From the NCBI RefSeq assembly GCF_003696315.1, contig NZ_RFFN01000003.1:310001-374000 (forward strand): a stretch of 64,000 nt of DNA. Reading direction: 5' to 3'. Below the pieces are notes generated by a model. The model did not search any database. It was not told the DNA's origin and was given only the letters and a program-made list of their open reading frames with translations. Both the position numbers and the translations under genes were made by a program. The stretch is from Pseudomonas songnenensis (lineage in GTDB: Bacteria > Pseudomonadota > Gammaproteobacteria > Pseudomonadales > Pseudomonadaceae). The stretch's first letter is position 1; the number at the start of each line of letters is the position of its first letter. Shown piece by piece: positions 39,952-49,568 of the stretch.

Positions 39952-40805
39952 CCCTATGCTGCCGGAAAGCGGCGATGCAGACCGCATCGAACTGTTGCGT
40001 CAGGAAAACGAGCTGCTGCGTGCCGAGCTCGAAGAAACCAACCAGGGCGTACTGGCGCTCTATGCCGAGCTGGACACCCAGGCCGAGCAACTGCGCCAGG
40101 CCTCGGAACTGAAAAGCCGTTTCCTCTCGTACATGAGCCACGAGTTCCGCACGCCACTGGGTTCGATACTCAGCATCACCCGCCTGCTCAGCGACGAGCT
40201 GGACGGCCCCCTGAGCCCGGAGCAGCACAAACAGGTGCGCTTCGTCAGCTCGGCCGCCAGCGAGCTGAGCGAGATGGTCGACGATCTGCTCGACCTGGCG
40301 AAGATCGAAGCCGGTCGCGTGAGCATCTCGCCGGCCTGGTTCGACATGCTCGACCTGTTCTCGGCACTGCGCGGAATGTTTCGCCCGATCGTCGAAGGCT
40401 CGCCGGTGGACCTCATCTTCGAGGAGCCGGTAGGCCTGCCGCGCTTCTACACAGACGACAAGAAGCTTGCGCAGATCCTGCGTAACTTCATCTCCAATGC
40501 GCTGAAATTCACGCCGCAGGGCGAGGTGCGCGTATCGGCGCGAATGGAGAACCCGCAGCAGGTGCGATTCGCCGTCAGCGACACCGGCATCGGTATCGCC
40601 GCCGAACTGCACGACCGTCTCTTCGAAGACTTTGCCCAGGTCGACTCGCCGCTGCAGAAGCGCCTGCGCGGCACGGGCCTTGGCCTCGCGCTGTGCAAAC
40701 GCTTTGCCGAACTGCTCGGCGGCCGGGTCGGTGTGGAAAGCGCGCCGGGCAAGGGCTCCGAGTTCTATGTGATCATCCCGTTTGCGATCCAGGCGGAGGA
40801 GCCCG

Positions 40806-40816
<11 letters not shown>
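39944..40816 (+). CDS. Soluble sensor histidine kinase of the rsb operon
   Basis: A 290-residue kinase with no transmembrane or named sensor domain. Residues about 10-58 form a coiled coil (IELLRQENELLRAELEETN), HisKA carries H66 in FLSYMSHEFRTPLG, and the HATPase (about 150-280) has G1 SDTGIG and G2 GTGLGLALCKRF. The start is GTG at 39944, overlapping the phosphatase gene by 8 nt. Without its own sensor it probably takes its input from RsbT or another operon protein through the N-terminal coil. This would fill the place of RsbU; that role is an inference. Confidence 0.88.
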
Positions 40817-42755
<1,939 letters not shown>

Positions 42756-42813
42756 TGTTGTCGAGCGGCCATCCGCCGCCGTATCTCGACCTGTCCTTGG
42801 CGCATCGCGCGGA

Positions 42814-42924
42814 CAACAAAAAACCCGCCGAAGCGGGTTCTTTCTGACCATTCCGAATCCTTCCGGCTGCCTTCCTGGCGTGGTCGATCATCCTGATCCT
42901 GAGCGCGTCCTGCACATCAGAGTG
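42814..42924 (-). ncRNA. Rsm-type (RsmX/Y-like) RsmA-sequestering sRNA, copy 1
   Basis: About 110 nt on the minus strand. A -10 (TAATCT, 42935-42930) gives a predicted start near 42924. The body is a string of small hairpins presenting GGA: GATCA-GGA-TGATC, GCC-AGGAA-GGC, and GCAGGACGCGC, with seven GGA motifs in total. It ends in the terminator AACCCGC-TTCG-GCGGGTT plus TTTT. This architecture is diagnostic of CsrB/RsmZ-class RNAs that titrate RsmA. A GacA-box-like site lies at 42979. It is an evident duplicate of the RNA at 43774. The exact subclass and 5' end are inferred. Confidence 0.8.
42822..42845. terminator. Bidirectional terminator of the rsb operon and sRNA copy 1
   Basis: AACCCGC-CGAA-GCGGGTT forms a 7-bp stem with a UUCG-type loop on the minus strand. 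On the plus strand CTTTCT follows, 66 bp after the last rsb-operon gene. On the minus strand a T-run follows and ends the sRNA. Confidence 0.75.
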
Positions 42925-42978
42925 GGGCTAGATTAATCACATCGATGCAGACGCCAAAGAGCCGAAAACTGGGATTCC

Positions 42979-42996
42979 TGTAAGCCTTTTGCCATA
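42979..42996 (-). promoter_or_regulatory. GacA-box-like upstream activating site of sRNA copy 1
   Basis: On the minus strand TATGGC-AAAAGG-CTTACA matches the perfect CTTACA half of the GacA consensus TGTAAG-N6-CTTACA, with a degenerate second half. Its centre is about 64 bp upstream of the predicted start, the spacing known for Gac-controlled sRNAs. Confidence 0.6.
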
Positions 42997-43100
42997 GCGA
43001 CTCCAGACGGGTCCGGACATCGGCTGGCCGATGCGGCGGGAGTCGACCGGTGGGGCGCTCCGCGCTTGAGATTGTTGTCCGGCAGGCCCTGATCCAGATG

Positions 43101-43114
43101 CTGATAATTATCAG
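43101..43114. other. Perfect 14-bp palindrome CTGATAATTATCAG
   Basis: The sequence contains the TGAT-N4-ATCA core of Anr/Fnr-type boxes (consensus TTGAT-N4-ATCAA), but both outer bases differ. It lies 110 bp upstream of the csp promoter, in AT-rich DNA. The regulator is unknown. Confidence 0.35.
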
Positions 43115-43212
43115 GCTATCTGCCTGCGGAATAATTATTTCCGCGCCAACAATATATTGATAAATAACAGCTAATTAAGCTCAAGCGCCTTAAAAAACAG
43201 ATCCACAGCCGT

Positions 43213-43242
43213 TTAATTCCGAGAAAAGCCTGTACATATAAT
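43213..43242 (+). promoter_or_regulatory. Promoter of the cold-shock gene with a long leader
   Basis: TTAATT (43213-43218), an 18-bp spacer and a perfect TATAAT (43237-43242). The predicted start near 43249 leaves a 5' leader of about 150 nt before the csp ATG, as in cspA-type genes whose leader folds with temperature. The gap 42756-43401 otherwise holds only sRNA copy 1 and its activating site. Confidence 0.6.
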
Positions 43243-43401
43243 TATATACGCGTATATTCGCCCCACTGCTTCGCAATTAACACTTCGACACCCGGCATGA
43301 TGTTTCTCTGTTTCATCTCCTCGGTTCGTTTTGATTCTCGCTTCTCAGTCTCGGCCCTGAATGCTTCAGTGCTGCAGCCTTAAAACACCCTGGAGATACT
43401 C

Positions 43402-43614
43402 ATGTCTACTCGTCAAAATGGCACAGTTAAGTGGTTCAACGATGAAAAAGGTTTCGGCTTTATTACGCCGACCAATGGTAGCGAAGATCTTTTCGTCCAT
43501 TATCGTTCAATCGAAAGCACAGGCTTCAAAAGCCTGAGCGAAGGCCAAGCGGTTTCTTTCATGGCTACCAAAGGCCAGAAAGGAATGCAGGCCGATCAGG
43601 TTCAAGTCTGCTAA
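43402..43614 (+). CDS. Cold-shock protein (CspA family)
   Basis: A 70-residue OB-fold nucleic-acid-binding protein. RNP1 is KGFGFI (about residues 16-21) and RNP2 is DLFVHY (about 29-34). It has the full cold-shock-domain length. CTGGAGATACTC precedes the ATG. It acts as an RNA chaperone. The gene is enclosed by two minus-strand sRNA units and ends in a textbook terminator. Confidence 0.96.
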   Translation: MSTRQNGTVKWFNDEKGFGFITPTNGSEDLFVHYRSIESTGFKSLSEGQAVSFMATKGQKGMQADQVQVC

Positions 43615-43630
43615 GACGCCTGATATAAAA

Positions 43631-43657
43631 AAGCCCCGCTTCGGCGGGGCTTTTTTT
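43631..43657 (+). terminator. Intrinsic terminator of the cold-shock gene
   Basis: AAGCCCCGC-TTCG-GCGGGGCTTTTTTT is a strong GC stem with a UUCG loop and a long U-run, 17 bp after the csp stop. Confidence 0.92.
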
Positions 43658-43773
43658 CGTCCGTGATAAATGGCACGGCGCTGAATTCGGCTGATTGAAA
43701 GGATGACAAGTGGCCGAACAACAGCGGGAACCGGACAAGCCCAGCCGCGCTTACACACGTGACACGGCCAAAA

Positions 43774-43884
43774 AGCAAAAACCCGCCGAAGCGGGTTTTT
43801 TCTGACCTTTCCGAAGTCCCTTCGAGTGCCGTCCTGGCAATGGTCGATCTTCCTGATCCTGAGCGCTTCCTGCGCTTCAGAGTG
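43774..43884 (-). ncRNA. Rsm-type (RsmX/Y-like) RsmA-sequestering sRNA, copy 2
   Basis: About 110 nt on the minus strand, closely similar to copy 1 across the -10 (TAATTAATCT), the body and the terminator. GGA-presenting hairpins: GCGC-AGGAA-GCGC, GATC-AGGAA-GATC, TGCC-AGGAC-GGCA and CGAAG-GGA-CTTCG, with six GGA motifs in all. The 3' end is the stem AACCCGC-TTCG-GCGGGTT with a TTTTT tail. A GacA-box-like site is at 43940. The compensatory differences between copies keep the hairpins but change the arms, which supports a functional RNA. The rest of the gap 43615-44111 shows no gene. Confidence 0.85.
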
Positions 43885-43939
43885 GGTGTAGATTAATTAC
43901 ATGCCATGCTTGGCAGAAGTGGAGAACGTCGCAGCTTCT

Positions 43940-43957
43940 TGTAAGCCTTTCGCTATA
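43940..43957 (-). promoter_or_regulatory. GacA-box-like upstream activating site of sRNA copy 2
   Basis: On the minus strand TATAGC-GAAAGG-CTTACA keeps one perfect GacA half-site (CTTACA). It is centred about 65 bp upstream of the predicted sRNA start. The same element and distance are found at copy 1. Confidence 0.62.
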
Positions 43958-44111
43958 CCTGTGCACCAGGATCCCTTGCGCACTGACTATCGGCCCTTCA
44001 GCAGCGCCGGGGCCCCTTAAGCAGAGCCATCGACAGCCATTCACGTAGATTTTCCTGGCGCCCGATCCCCTGACGGGGGACCGGCAGGATAAAGGTCCGG
44101 CTGATGGCGTA

Positions 44112-45323
44112 TTAGTCCTTGTTGAGATCAACCAGCGGGGTCTTGCGTGTCTCCGTATCGCGCCCGCCCTGCAACGCTTCGATCTGTTTGCGTGCCTTGT
44201 CTACCGCGGCGCTATCGGCCAACAGTTCGTAGTGCACGCGGAAATGCTTCTGCTCGCCCGGTTCGATCTTCGGCACCAGCCCGAGCGGCCGCTGATAACG
44301 GCGGTTGTAGGAATAGCTGGTGCCCGGCTCCAGCCCGGTCACGTAGCCCTGCTTCTCGGTATCGGTGTTCTTCCACAGCGAGAACACCGGCAATTCGCCG
44401 GTATTGAAGCCCACACTGACGCCAAGATTGCCGGCCTGGTTGTGCAGCATGGTCAGGGTATCGCCCTGCTCGTCCGCATAGGGCACCACGTTGAAGACCG
44501 TCTCGTCATAATCCTTGGTCGGGCCGCCGTAGCGCTGCCAGTCATTCAGCTCTTTCGCGGCACGGGCATTGAAGGGTGAGACCTGTTTGACCGGCGCAAC
44601 GAAGCGTGCGCCCTCCTCCAGCAGCGGCGTGCCGAAGTTGGTGTGGTACAGCGCCTGATATTCCTTGGCGTAGTCACCCTGGTTGGTCAGCGTGTCGTGC
44701 AGCGAGAAACCGGCACGACCCGGCTCGGTGCTGAGCTCGGTGAGAATCGCGAAGTCGAGTTTCTTGAACGCCTTTTCCTGCAGCTCGCCCCGCAAGCGAA
44801 TGGCATGGGGGGGCTTTTCATCGATCTGCAGCACCACCCGCGAGGCCGGAATATTGGCCGCACGGCCATGCAGCGTGAGCAGTTCGCCATTGTCTTCGCC
44901 CGGATGACCGACCCACTCGAAGCCGCAGCGCGTGACCAGCTCGTTGAAACCCTCCAGCCAGCCCAGCCCGCCACGCCCATTGAGCTCGATAAAGGCCGGA
45001 TTGACCACTTCATCCACCGGGGAATCCCAGCCCAGGCGAACGTCGCCCGCGACGGCTTCCAGGACGTTCATGCCCCGCGTGGGCACAACGGTCATGCGCA
45101 TGCTGCCATTGTCGATCTCGATCAGACTGACGCCTTCCTGCCGGCCGCCATGCAAGGTCCGCATGCTGACCGAAAACGGCTTTGGCGCATCGATACCCAG
45201 CTGCTCGCTGGTGACGCGCCAGTTTTCCGCGGGTTTGTCGTGGTCGATCAGCACCTGTTCCCAGGCCATGGCAGGGGTGGCCAGGCAGATGCCCAGGCCG
45301 AGGAGAAGCTGCAAACGCATCAT
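44112..45323 (-). CDS. Exported DUF4432 (aldose-1-epimerase-like) protein
   Basis: A 403-residue protein with a signal peptide (MMRLQLLLGLGICLATPAMA, cleavage before WEQV) and a galactose-mutarotase-like beta-supersandwich of the DUF4432 family: TVVPTRGMNVLEAV, LGWLEGFNELVTRCGFEWVG, and YQALYHTNFGTPLL with the conserved His. It is presumably periplasmic and may bind or isomerise a sugar. The ATG at 45323 is behind AAAGGAA. A perfect Cra/LacI-type palindrome lies 40 bp upstream, suggesting sugar-responsive control. Confidence 0.85.
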   Translation of the reverse strand: MMRLQLLLGLGICLATPAMAWEQVLIDHDKPAENWRVTSEQLGIDAPKPFSVSMRTLHGGRQEGVSLIEIDNGSMRMTVVPTRGMNVLEAVAGDVRLGWDSPVDEVVNPAFIELNGRGGLGWLEGFNELVTRCGFEWVGHPGEDNGELLTLHGRAANIPASRVVLQIDEKPPHAIRLRGELQEKAFKKLDFAILTELSTEPGRAGFSLHDTLTNQGDYAKEYQALYHTNFGTPLLEEGARFVAPVKQVSPFNARAAKELNDWQRYGGPTKDYDETVFNVVPYADEQGDTLTMLHNQAGNLGVSVGFNTGELPVFSLWKNTDTEKQGYVTGLEPGTSYSYNRRYQRPLGLVPKIEPGEQKHFRVHYELLADSAAVDKARKQIEALQGGRDTETRKTPLVDLNKD

Positions 45324-45362
45324 GGATATTCCTTTGTTGTTTTGACTCCTGCTCAAGGTAGC

Positions 45363-45374
45363 TGAAACGTTTCA
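45363..45374. promoter_or_regulatory. Cra/FruR-type (LacI-family) operator TGAAACGTTTCA
   Basis: A perfect 12-bp palindrome, flanked as GC-TGAAACGTTTCA-TC, matching the core recognised by Cra/FruR and related LacI-family repressors. It lies 40-51 bp upstream of the DUF4432 start, where it would cover the promoter. Confidence 0.6.
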
Positions 45375-45451
45375 TCTGGCAAGCCAAAGCGCTTTCCGAT
45401 GACGAAAGGTGATTACAGGCGGGTGCGACGCGGGAGCTCAGGGGCCAGGCC

Positions 45452-46012
45452 TTACGCCTTGGTGTAGCGACTCGGCTGCCAGTAGCCGGTCAGCAGCGGC
45501 AGCGCGGGACCACGCCAGCCGCGCTGACGGAGCTGCCGGGCGATCAGCGCATTCATGATCTTGTGCCCCATCAGCAGCACGCTGTCATTGGCCTCGGCCA
45601 GCTCGATCAAGCGATCAGCCGCTGCGCTGGCACGCCGGGTGGATTCCCGGATGTGCTCGGTATGGCTGGCGAAGCCCATGAACCAGGCTGCACGAAACGC
45701 CAGGCGCCAGAAGCGCGACGGCAACAATGGCAGGCCCCAGTCCGGATACGGCAGGTGCGGTTCGGCGAACAGCGGATCGGGCAGCTCACAGCAGTCGCAG
45801 TCCAGATACGAGCGTGATTCGATGCAGCGCTGCAGGGAGCTGCAGACGACGATACCGACCGACTCTGCCAGCGCGACCAGGCTGTCCGGGCGCTCGGCGG
45901 CGACGACATCGGCAGCGTTGTAGCGCTCGACCCAGGTCTTCATGCCTTTGGGCGTGCTCCAGCGCGCGGCGCCATGGTCGGGTCTGCCGTGCCGCACAAG
46001 AATGATCTGCAT
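45452..46012 (-). CDS. Histidine phosphatase family protein
   Basis: A 186-residue protein with the phosphoglycerate-mutase-like RHG motif at the N-terminus (MQIILVRHGRPD, catalytic His10). Further elements are SSLQRCIESRSYL (arginine of the site) and MGHKIMNALIARQL (second His). The insertion between them is rich in aromatics (FWRLAFRAAWFMGFASH), which is unusual and may contact a membrane or a lipid substrate. The natural substrate is unknown. ATG 46012 is preferred over the TTG at 46021. Confidence 0.8.
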   Translation of the reverse strand: MQIILVRHGRPDHGAARWSTPKGMKTWVERYNAADVVAAERPDSLVALAESVGIVVCSSLQRCIESRSYLDCDCCELPDPLFAEPHLPYPDWGLPLLPSRFWRLAFRAAWFMGFASHTEHIRESTRRASAAADRLIELAEANDSVLLMGHKIMNALIARQLRQRGWRGPALPLLTGYWQPSRYTKA

Positions 46013-46102
46013 GAGCGTCAACCGAATAGGAAACGGACAGGCCAGGCGGGCTTGCTTCCGCTACGGCTTGGAGAGGATGTAGCCAGGAAATTTGAAATGA
46101 AT

Positions 46103-46125
46103 CGCCCCGGCAAACAGCCGGGGCG
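46103..46125 (-). terminator. Terminator of the HPF-like gene
   Basis: CGCCCCGGC and GCCGGGGCG form a 9-bp stem with a 5-base loop. On the minus strand it follows the stop at 46132 by 6 bp and is followed by ATTCATTTCAAATTT. Confidence 0.7.
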
Positions 46126-46131
46126 ACGGCA

Positions 46132-46554
46132 TCACTTGTCCAGCTCGTCCTGCTTTTCCAGGAATTCCTCCTCGAGCATCGCATCCTTGACGGCCTGCGG
46201 CTGTTCATCGAGCAGTGGATCATTCAACTCACCGCTGGACAGTACGCGGGTGTCCAGCTTGCCCATCAGATTTGCCAGCGCATGCTGCATCTTGTCCGCC
46301 GCTCCATCGACCGCAAGCTGCAACGATTCGGCCTTGTGCGTCACGGACACGGCCTGATGGCCCTTGGGCCGCGCCTCGATCTGGCAACGCTTGTCATCGG
46401 CGCCTGCCTTCTGCGCGTTTTCATCACTGATGTGGACTTCGACACGGGTGAGGAAGTCGTCGAAACGCTCGAGACGATCCTCTACGGTCGAGCCGACCCA
46501 CTCGTGCAGCTCGACACTGCCGGGAATATGGTTGCTATTGACCTGAACATGCAT
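46132..46554 (-). CDS. Ribosome hibernation-factor-like protein (HPF/RaiA family)
   Basis: A 140-residue protein with the beta-alpha-beta-beta-beta-alpha fold of HPF/YfiA. It begins MHVQVNSNHIPGSVELHEWV, then FLTRVEVHISDENAQKAG and CQIEARPKGHQAVSVTHKAESLQLAVDGAADKM, the basic face that binds 16S rRNA. An acidic tail (LLDEQPQAVKDAMLEEEFLEKQDELDK) takes the place of the long-HPF dimerisation domain. It probably belongs to the stand-alone HPF/RaiA-like paralogues of Pseudomonas. The ATG is behind CAGGAG. Confidence 0.82.
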   Translation of the reverse strand: MHVQVNSNHIPGSVELHEWVGSTVEDRLERFDDFLTRVEVHISDENAQKAGADDKRCQIEARPKGHQAVSVTHKAESLQLAVDGAADKMQHALANLMGKLDTRVLSSGELNDPLLDEQPQAVKDAMLEEEFLEKQDELDK

Positions 46555-46682
46555 ACGACTACTCCTGATAGATGACGTACCTACTAGGGTTCGAGGCATA
46601 CGCGGCTTCGAGGTTCAGGTGCTTCGTCCGGTTACGAGCGAGTCGGGCTGCAGGTCGCAAAAAAGCGGGTTCTTCAGGTCGC

Positions 46683-47261
46683 TCAATCCTGCATCAGTTC
46701 GTGGTAGCGCTGGCGGTACTGATCGTATGGCAGGTTCTCACTCATCAGCTGCTTGAGTTGATGCTGGCGATAAGCAACTTTGCTCAGAGGCACTTCTACC
46801 GGGTTCTCTGCAACCGCACCGAGGCCCTGGGCGCCGTGAGGGAATAGCTGATGGGTCAGTTCGGCGATCTTGTCCTCGGCGCTGATGAACTTGTCTGGTC
46901 GTCCGCCGCCCCAGCGAGCGTCATACTCCGCCTGGCCTACCTGGCGGCCATTTTCATAGACGCGAATGTCGGCATAGCTCATATACAACAGCAAGTCCCA
47001 GCGCCATGTGCCAGTGTAGGCAGTGCTTAACGGGCAGCTCGTCGGGCTGCTGCCCGCAGCGAGCTGCCGGGTCGTGAAGCCCTTGTCTCGAAGCAATTGC
47101 TGATAAGTCGTATTGAAGCCGGCACGGAGTCCGACAGCCGGAATGGTGCAGATCTCGGGCGCAAGCTCGGCCGAAAGACTGGCAGGAGTGACGGTCTGCT
47201 TGATACTGCAGCCGGTTATGAAAAGCATGGCGAAAAGCACTGGCAGCGGCGCGGCGCGCAT
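46683..47261 (-). CDS. Sbal_3080-like lipoprotein
   Basis: A 192-residue lipoprotein with lipobox ITGC (acylated Cys18), then SIKQTVTPASLSAELAPEICTI, a segment with GFTTRQLAAGSSPTSCPLSTAYTGTWRWDLLLYMSYADIRVY, and a C-terminal KFISAEDKIAELTHQLFP. I recall this layout from the Sbal_3080 family of small lipoproteins (SIKQ, CPL, WRWD, GGG...KFI). The function is unknown. The ATG at 47261 is inferred because the upstream frame has no signal peptide. It ends 128 bp from the HPF-like gene. Confidence 0.72.
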   Translation of the reverse strand: MRAAPLPVLFAMLFITGCSIKQTVTPASLSAELAPEICTIPAVGLRAGFNTTYQQLLRDKGFTTRQLAAGSSPTSCPLSTAYTGTWRWDLLLYMSYADIRVYENGRQVGQAEYDARWGGGRPDKFISAEDKIAELTHQLFPHGAQGLGAVAENPVEVPLSKVAYRQHQLKQLMSENLPYDQYRQRYHELMQD

Positions 47262-47302
47262 ATTGACGTCCTGTCTAGAACCAAAGAGACGGCATTGTGC
47301 CA

Positions 47303-48613
47303 TCAAGCAGAATGACGAGTCTTGTCGGTTCGCTTGCTGGCCCGATCCGCCTGGCCGCCAAGGAGCCAGCCCACCACAGCCCATACCGCTGCACAAAAGG
47401 CACCGACCAGCGCGACCAGCCAGGCGCCATGACCGAGGCTGTCGAGCAGGCTCTTGGCCCAGCCGCTCAGAGCATCGCCGCCGCGATAGACGACCGTGTC
47501 GATGAAGTTCTTCGCCTTGTACTTGCTCTCGGCATCCAGCGGGGCAAAAAGCATTTCGCGGCCGGGACGGACGAAGGCGTACTCGCCGATGCGGCGGACG
47601 ATCATCACCGCGGCCAGTACGGCAAACGTCGGTGCCAGCGCCAGCCCGATGAAGCCCAGGCAGACGAGTGCCGGCACGGCAGCGAGCAACACGCGCACGC
47701 CAAGCCGCTGGGCGATCCGTCCAGTAATGAACAGCTGCGACAACAGCGCGCCGGCCTGCACCACGAAATCGATCGCGCCAAACACGCGTACCTGCTCGGC
47801 GCGGTCAGGGAACAGCTCGGCAACCAGCCGTGCCTGCTCGAAATAGAGAAAGGTACTCGCCGTGGTCAGCAGCAGCACGAATGCGGCAACGCCGAGCAGG
47901 TAGTTCGAGCCCAGCACCCGGGTCAGGCCGCTGAATGGATTACCGGCAACCGGGCGTTTCGGGCTCTCGGCATGTTCGGCACCGGGACGCCCGGCGCCCA
48001 GCACCTCGCGCCACGCCATCAGGTAGTACTTGATGGCCACCGCGGCGACCAGCAACAGCGCTGCCAGCAGCATCAGACCAAACTGTCCTAACACACCCAC
48101 CAGCAATGCACTGAGCGCTGGCCCGAGCAGCCCGCCAACGCTCGCTCCGGCCGCGATGAACGCGAACAACCGGCGTGCCTGGGGCGCGTCGAACACGTCG
48201 GCCATCAGGCTCCAGGCGACCGACACCACAAACAGGTTGTAGACCGATATCCACACGTAGAACACCCGCGCCAGCCAGATGCTGTCGCGCAGCAGGAAGA
48301 ACAATCCGGCGAACAGCAGCAGATTGATGCAGAAGAAGCCGTAGACCCAGTCGATGTAATGAATCCGCGCGACACGCGAGTTGAGCCAGGCGAACAGCGG
48401 GACCGCCACCAGCATGGCGACGAAGGTCGCCGTGAACAGCCAGTGCAGGTTCTCGACGCCGCCCTGAATGCCCATCGACTCGCGAATCGGCCGCAGCATG
48501 AAATAGCCGGCAAACAGGCAGAAGAACAGGCCAAAACCGGCCAGCGCCGCGCGCAGTTCGCCGGGACGGGCATTGATCGAGGCTGCACAGCGCGTGGCTA
48601 GCGACGTGGACAT
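47303..48613 (-). CDS. MFS-type membrane transporter
   Basis: A 436-residue polytopic membrane protein with about 12 hydrophobic segments, starting FGLFFCLFAGYFMLRPIRESMG (segment 1). It has the paired half organisation of the major facilitator superfamily, with a charged central loop (ESPKRPVAGNPF). The LRPIRESMG motif also resembles NTP/NDP-exchange (Npt/TLC) transporters, so substrate and subclass remain open. It lies 41 bp beyond the start of the preceding lipoprotein gene on the same strand. Confidence 0.85.
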   Translation of the reverse strand: MSTSLATRCAASINARPGELRAALAGFGLFFCLFAGYFMLRPIRESMGIQGGVENLHWLFTATFVAMLVAVPLFAWLNSRVARIHYIDWVYGFFCINLLLFAGLFFLLRDSIWLARVFYVWISVYNLFVVSVAWSLMADVFDAPQARRLFAFIAAGASVGGLLGPALSALLVGVLGQFGLMLLAALLLVAAVAIKYYLMAWREVLGAGRPGAEHAESPKRPVAGNPFSGLTRVLGSNYLLGVAAFVLLLTTASTFLYFEQARLVAELFPDRAEQVRVFGAIDFVVQAGALLSQLFITGRIAQRLGVRVLLAAVPALVCLGFIGLALAPTFAVLAAVMIVRRIGEYAFVRPGREMLFAPLDAESKYKAKNFIDTVVYRGGDALSGWAKSLLDSLGHGAWLVALVGAFCAAVWAVVGWLLGGQADRASKRTDKTRHSA

Positions 48614-48650
48614 CCGACCTCCGGTAGATGGCAGACGGCTGCCGCGGCAG

Positions 48651-49568
48651 TCAGCGGAACGCTTCGACGATCAGTTGCCGCTGACGCTGATCCGGCAGCC
48701 GGCCCTGACCGGCGAGCAGGTTGTCGGCCATGTAGCGCGGGTTCGAGGTGGCTGGAATGACCGCCGTCACCGCCGGCTCGGCGAGGATGAACTTGAGCAG
48801 CAGCTGCGCCCAGGAGCTGGCATCGATCTCCGCAGCCCAGGCCGGCAACGGCTTGTCCCTGACGCGGGAGAGCAGATTGCCCCGGGTGAACGGCCGGTTG
48901 ATCAGCGTAGCGATGCCGTTGTCGGCACAGTACGGCAGCAACTGTTTCTCGGCGTTGCGCTCGCTGACCGAGTAGTTGAACTGGACGAAATCGACCGGCT
49001 CCTGCTTCAGCGTTTCCAGCAGACGGTCATGCGCGGACTCCAGATAGTGCGTCACGCCGATGTAGCGCACCCGCCCCTCCTGCTTGAGTTCACGCAGCAG
49101 GCCGAGCTGGGTGCCGGTGTCCTGCAGGTTGTGCACCTGGATCAGGTCGATGGTGTCGGTCTGCAGCGCCTCGAAGCTCGCCTCGATCTGCGCCATGCCG
49201 CGCTCACGTCCGCTCGACGATACCTTGCTGGCAAGGAAGACCTTGTCGCGTTGACCGTGACGCTTGACCAGTTCGCCGACGACCCGCTCGGCATTGCCGT
49301 AGCTCGGCGCAGTGTCGATCAGCGAGGCACCGCCTTCGATCAGCACGCGCAGCACCTCGAGCAGGCGCTCCATCTGTGGGTCGCCCAGGCTCGTATTGTG
49401 GGTGATCGATGTACCGAGTCCGATTACCGGAAGCGCCTCGCCGGTGGAAGGGATCTCGCGTCGACGCAGCGCCTCGGCAGCCCGCACCAGCGACGGCAGC
49501 AGCGGACCGAGCGCCAGCAGCGCTGCGGCCACGGCTGAACGTTGAATGATCTGGCGGCGCGTCGGCAT
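48651..49568 (-). CDS. Secreted aldo/keto reductase (probable Tat substrate)
   Basis: A 305-residue aldo/keto reductase barrel carrying an N-terminal leader: MPTRRQIIQRSAVAAALLALGPLLPSLVRA with twin arginines followed by a hydrophobic core and an AxA-like cleavage site. The barrel shows GLGTSITHN, DTAPSYGNAE (catalytic Tyr), ASKVSSSG (Lys) and IQVHNLQ (His), then the C-terminal VIPATSNPRYMADNL. Export of a cofactor-containing AKR through the TatABC system (13629-15155) is plausible. The motif TRRQIIQ deviates from the strict SRRxFLK consensus. Confidence 0.88.
   Translation of the reverse strand: MPTRRQIIQRSAVAAALLALGPLLPSLVRAAEALRRREIPSTGEALPVIGLGTSITHNTSLGDPQMERLLEVLRVLIEGGASLIDTAPSYGNAERVVGELVKRHGQRDKVFLASKVSSSGRERGMAQIEASFEALQTDTIDLIQVHNLQDTGTQLGLLRELKQEGRVRYIGVTHYLESAHDRLLETLKQEPVDFVQFNYSVSERNAEKQLLPYCADNGIATLINRPFTRGNLLSRVRDKPLPAWAAEIDASSWAQLLLKFILAEPAVTAVIPATSNPRYMADNLLAGQGRLPDQRQRQLIVEAFR

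Noticed and set aside
43101-43114. CTGATAATTATCAG as a Fur or Anr/Dnr box
   Set aside because: It is too short for the Fur 19-mer and lacks the outer T/A of the Anr box; no promoter sits at the correct distance. It is kept only as an unassigned palindrome.
42814-43957. The two duplicated segments as a transposon-type direct repeat
   Set aside because: There are no terminal inverted repeats or target duplications. Similarity follows the promoter, hairpins and terminator of an RNA gene and not a mobile element.
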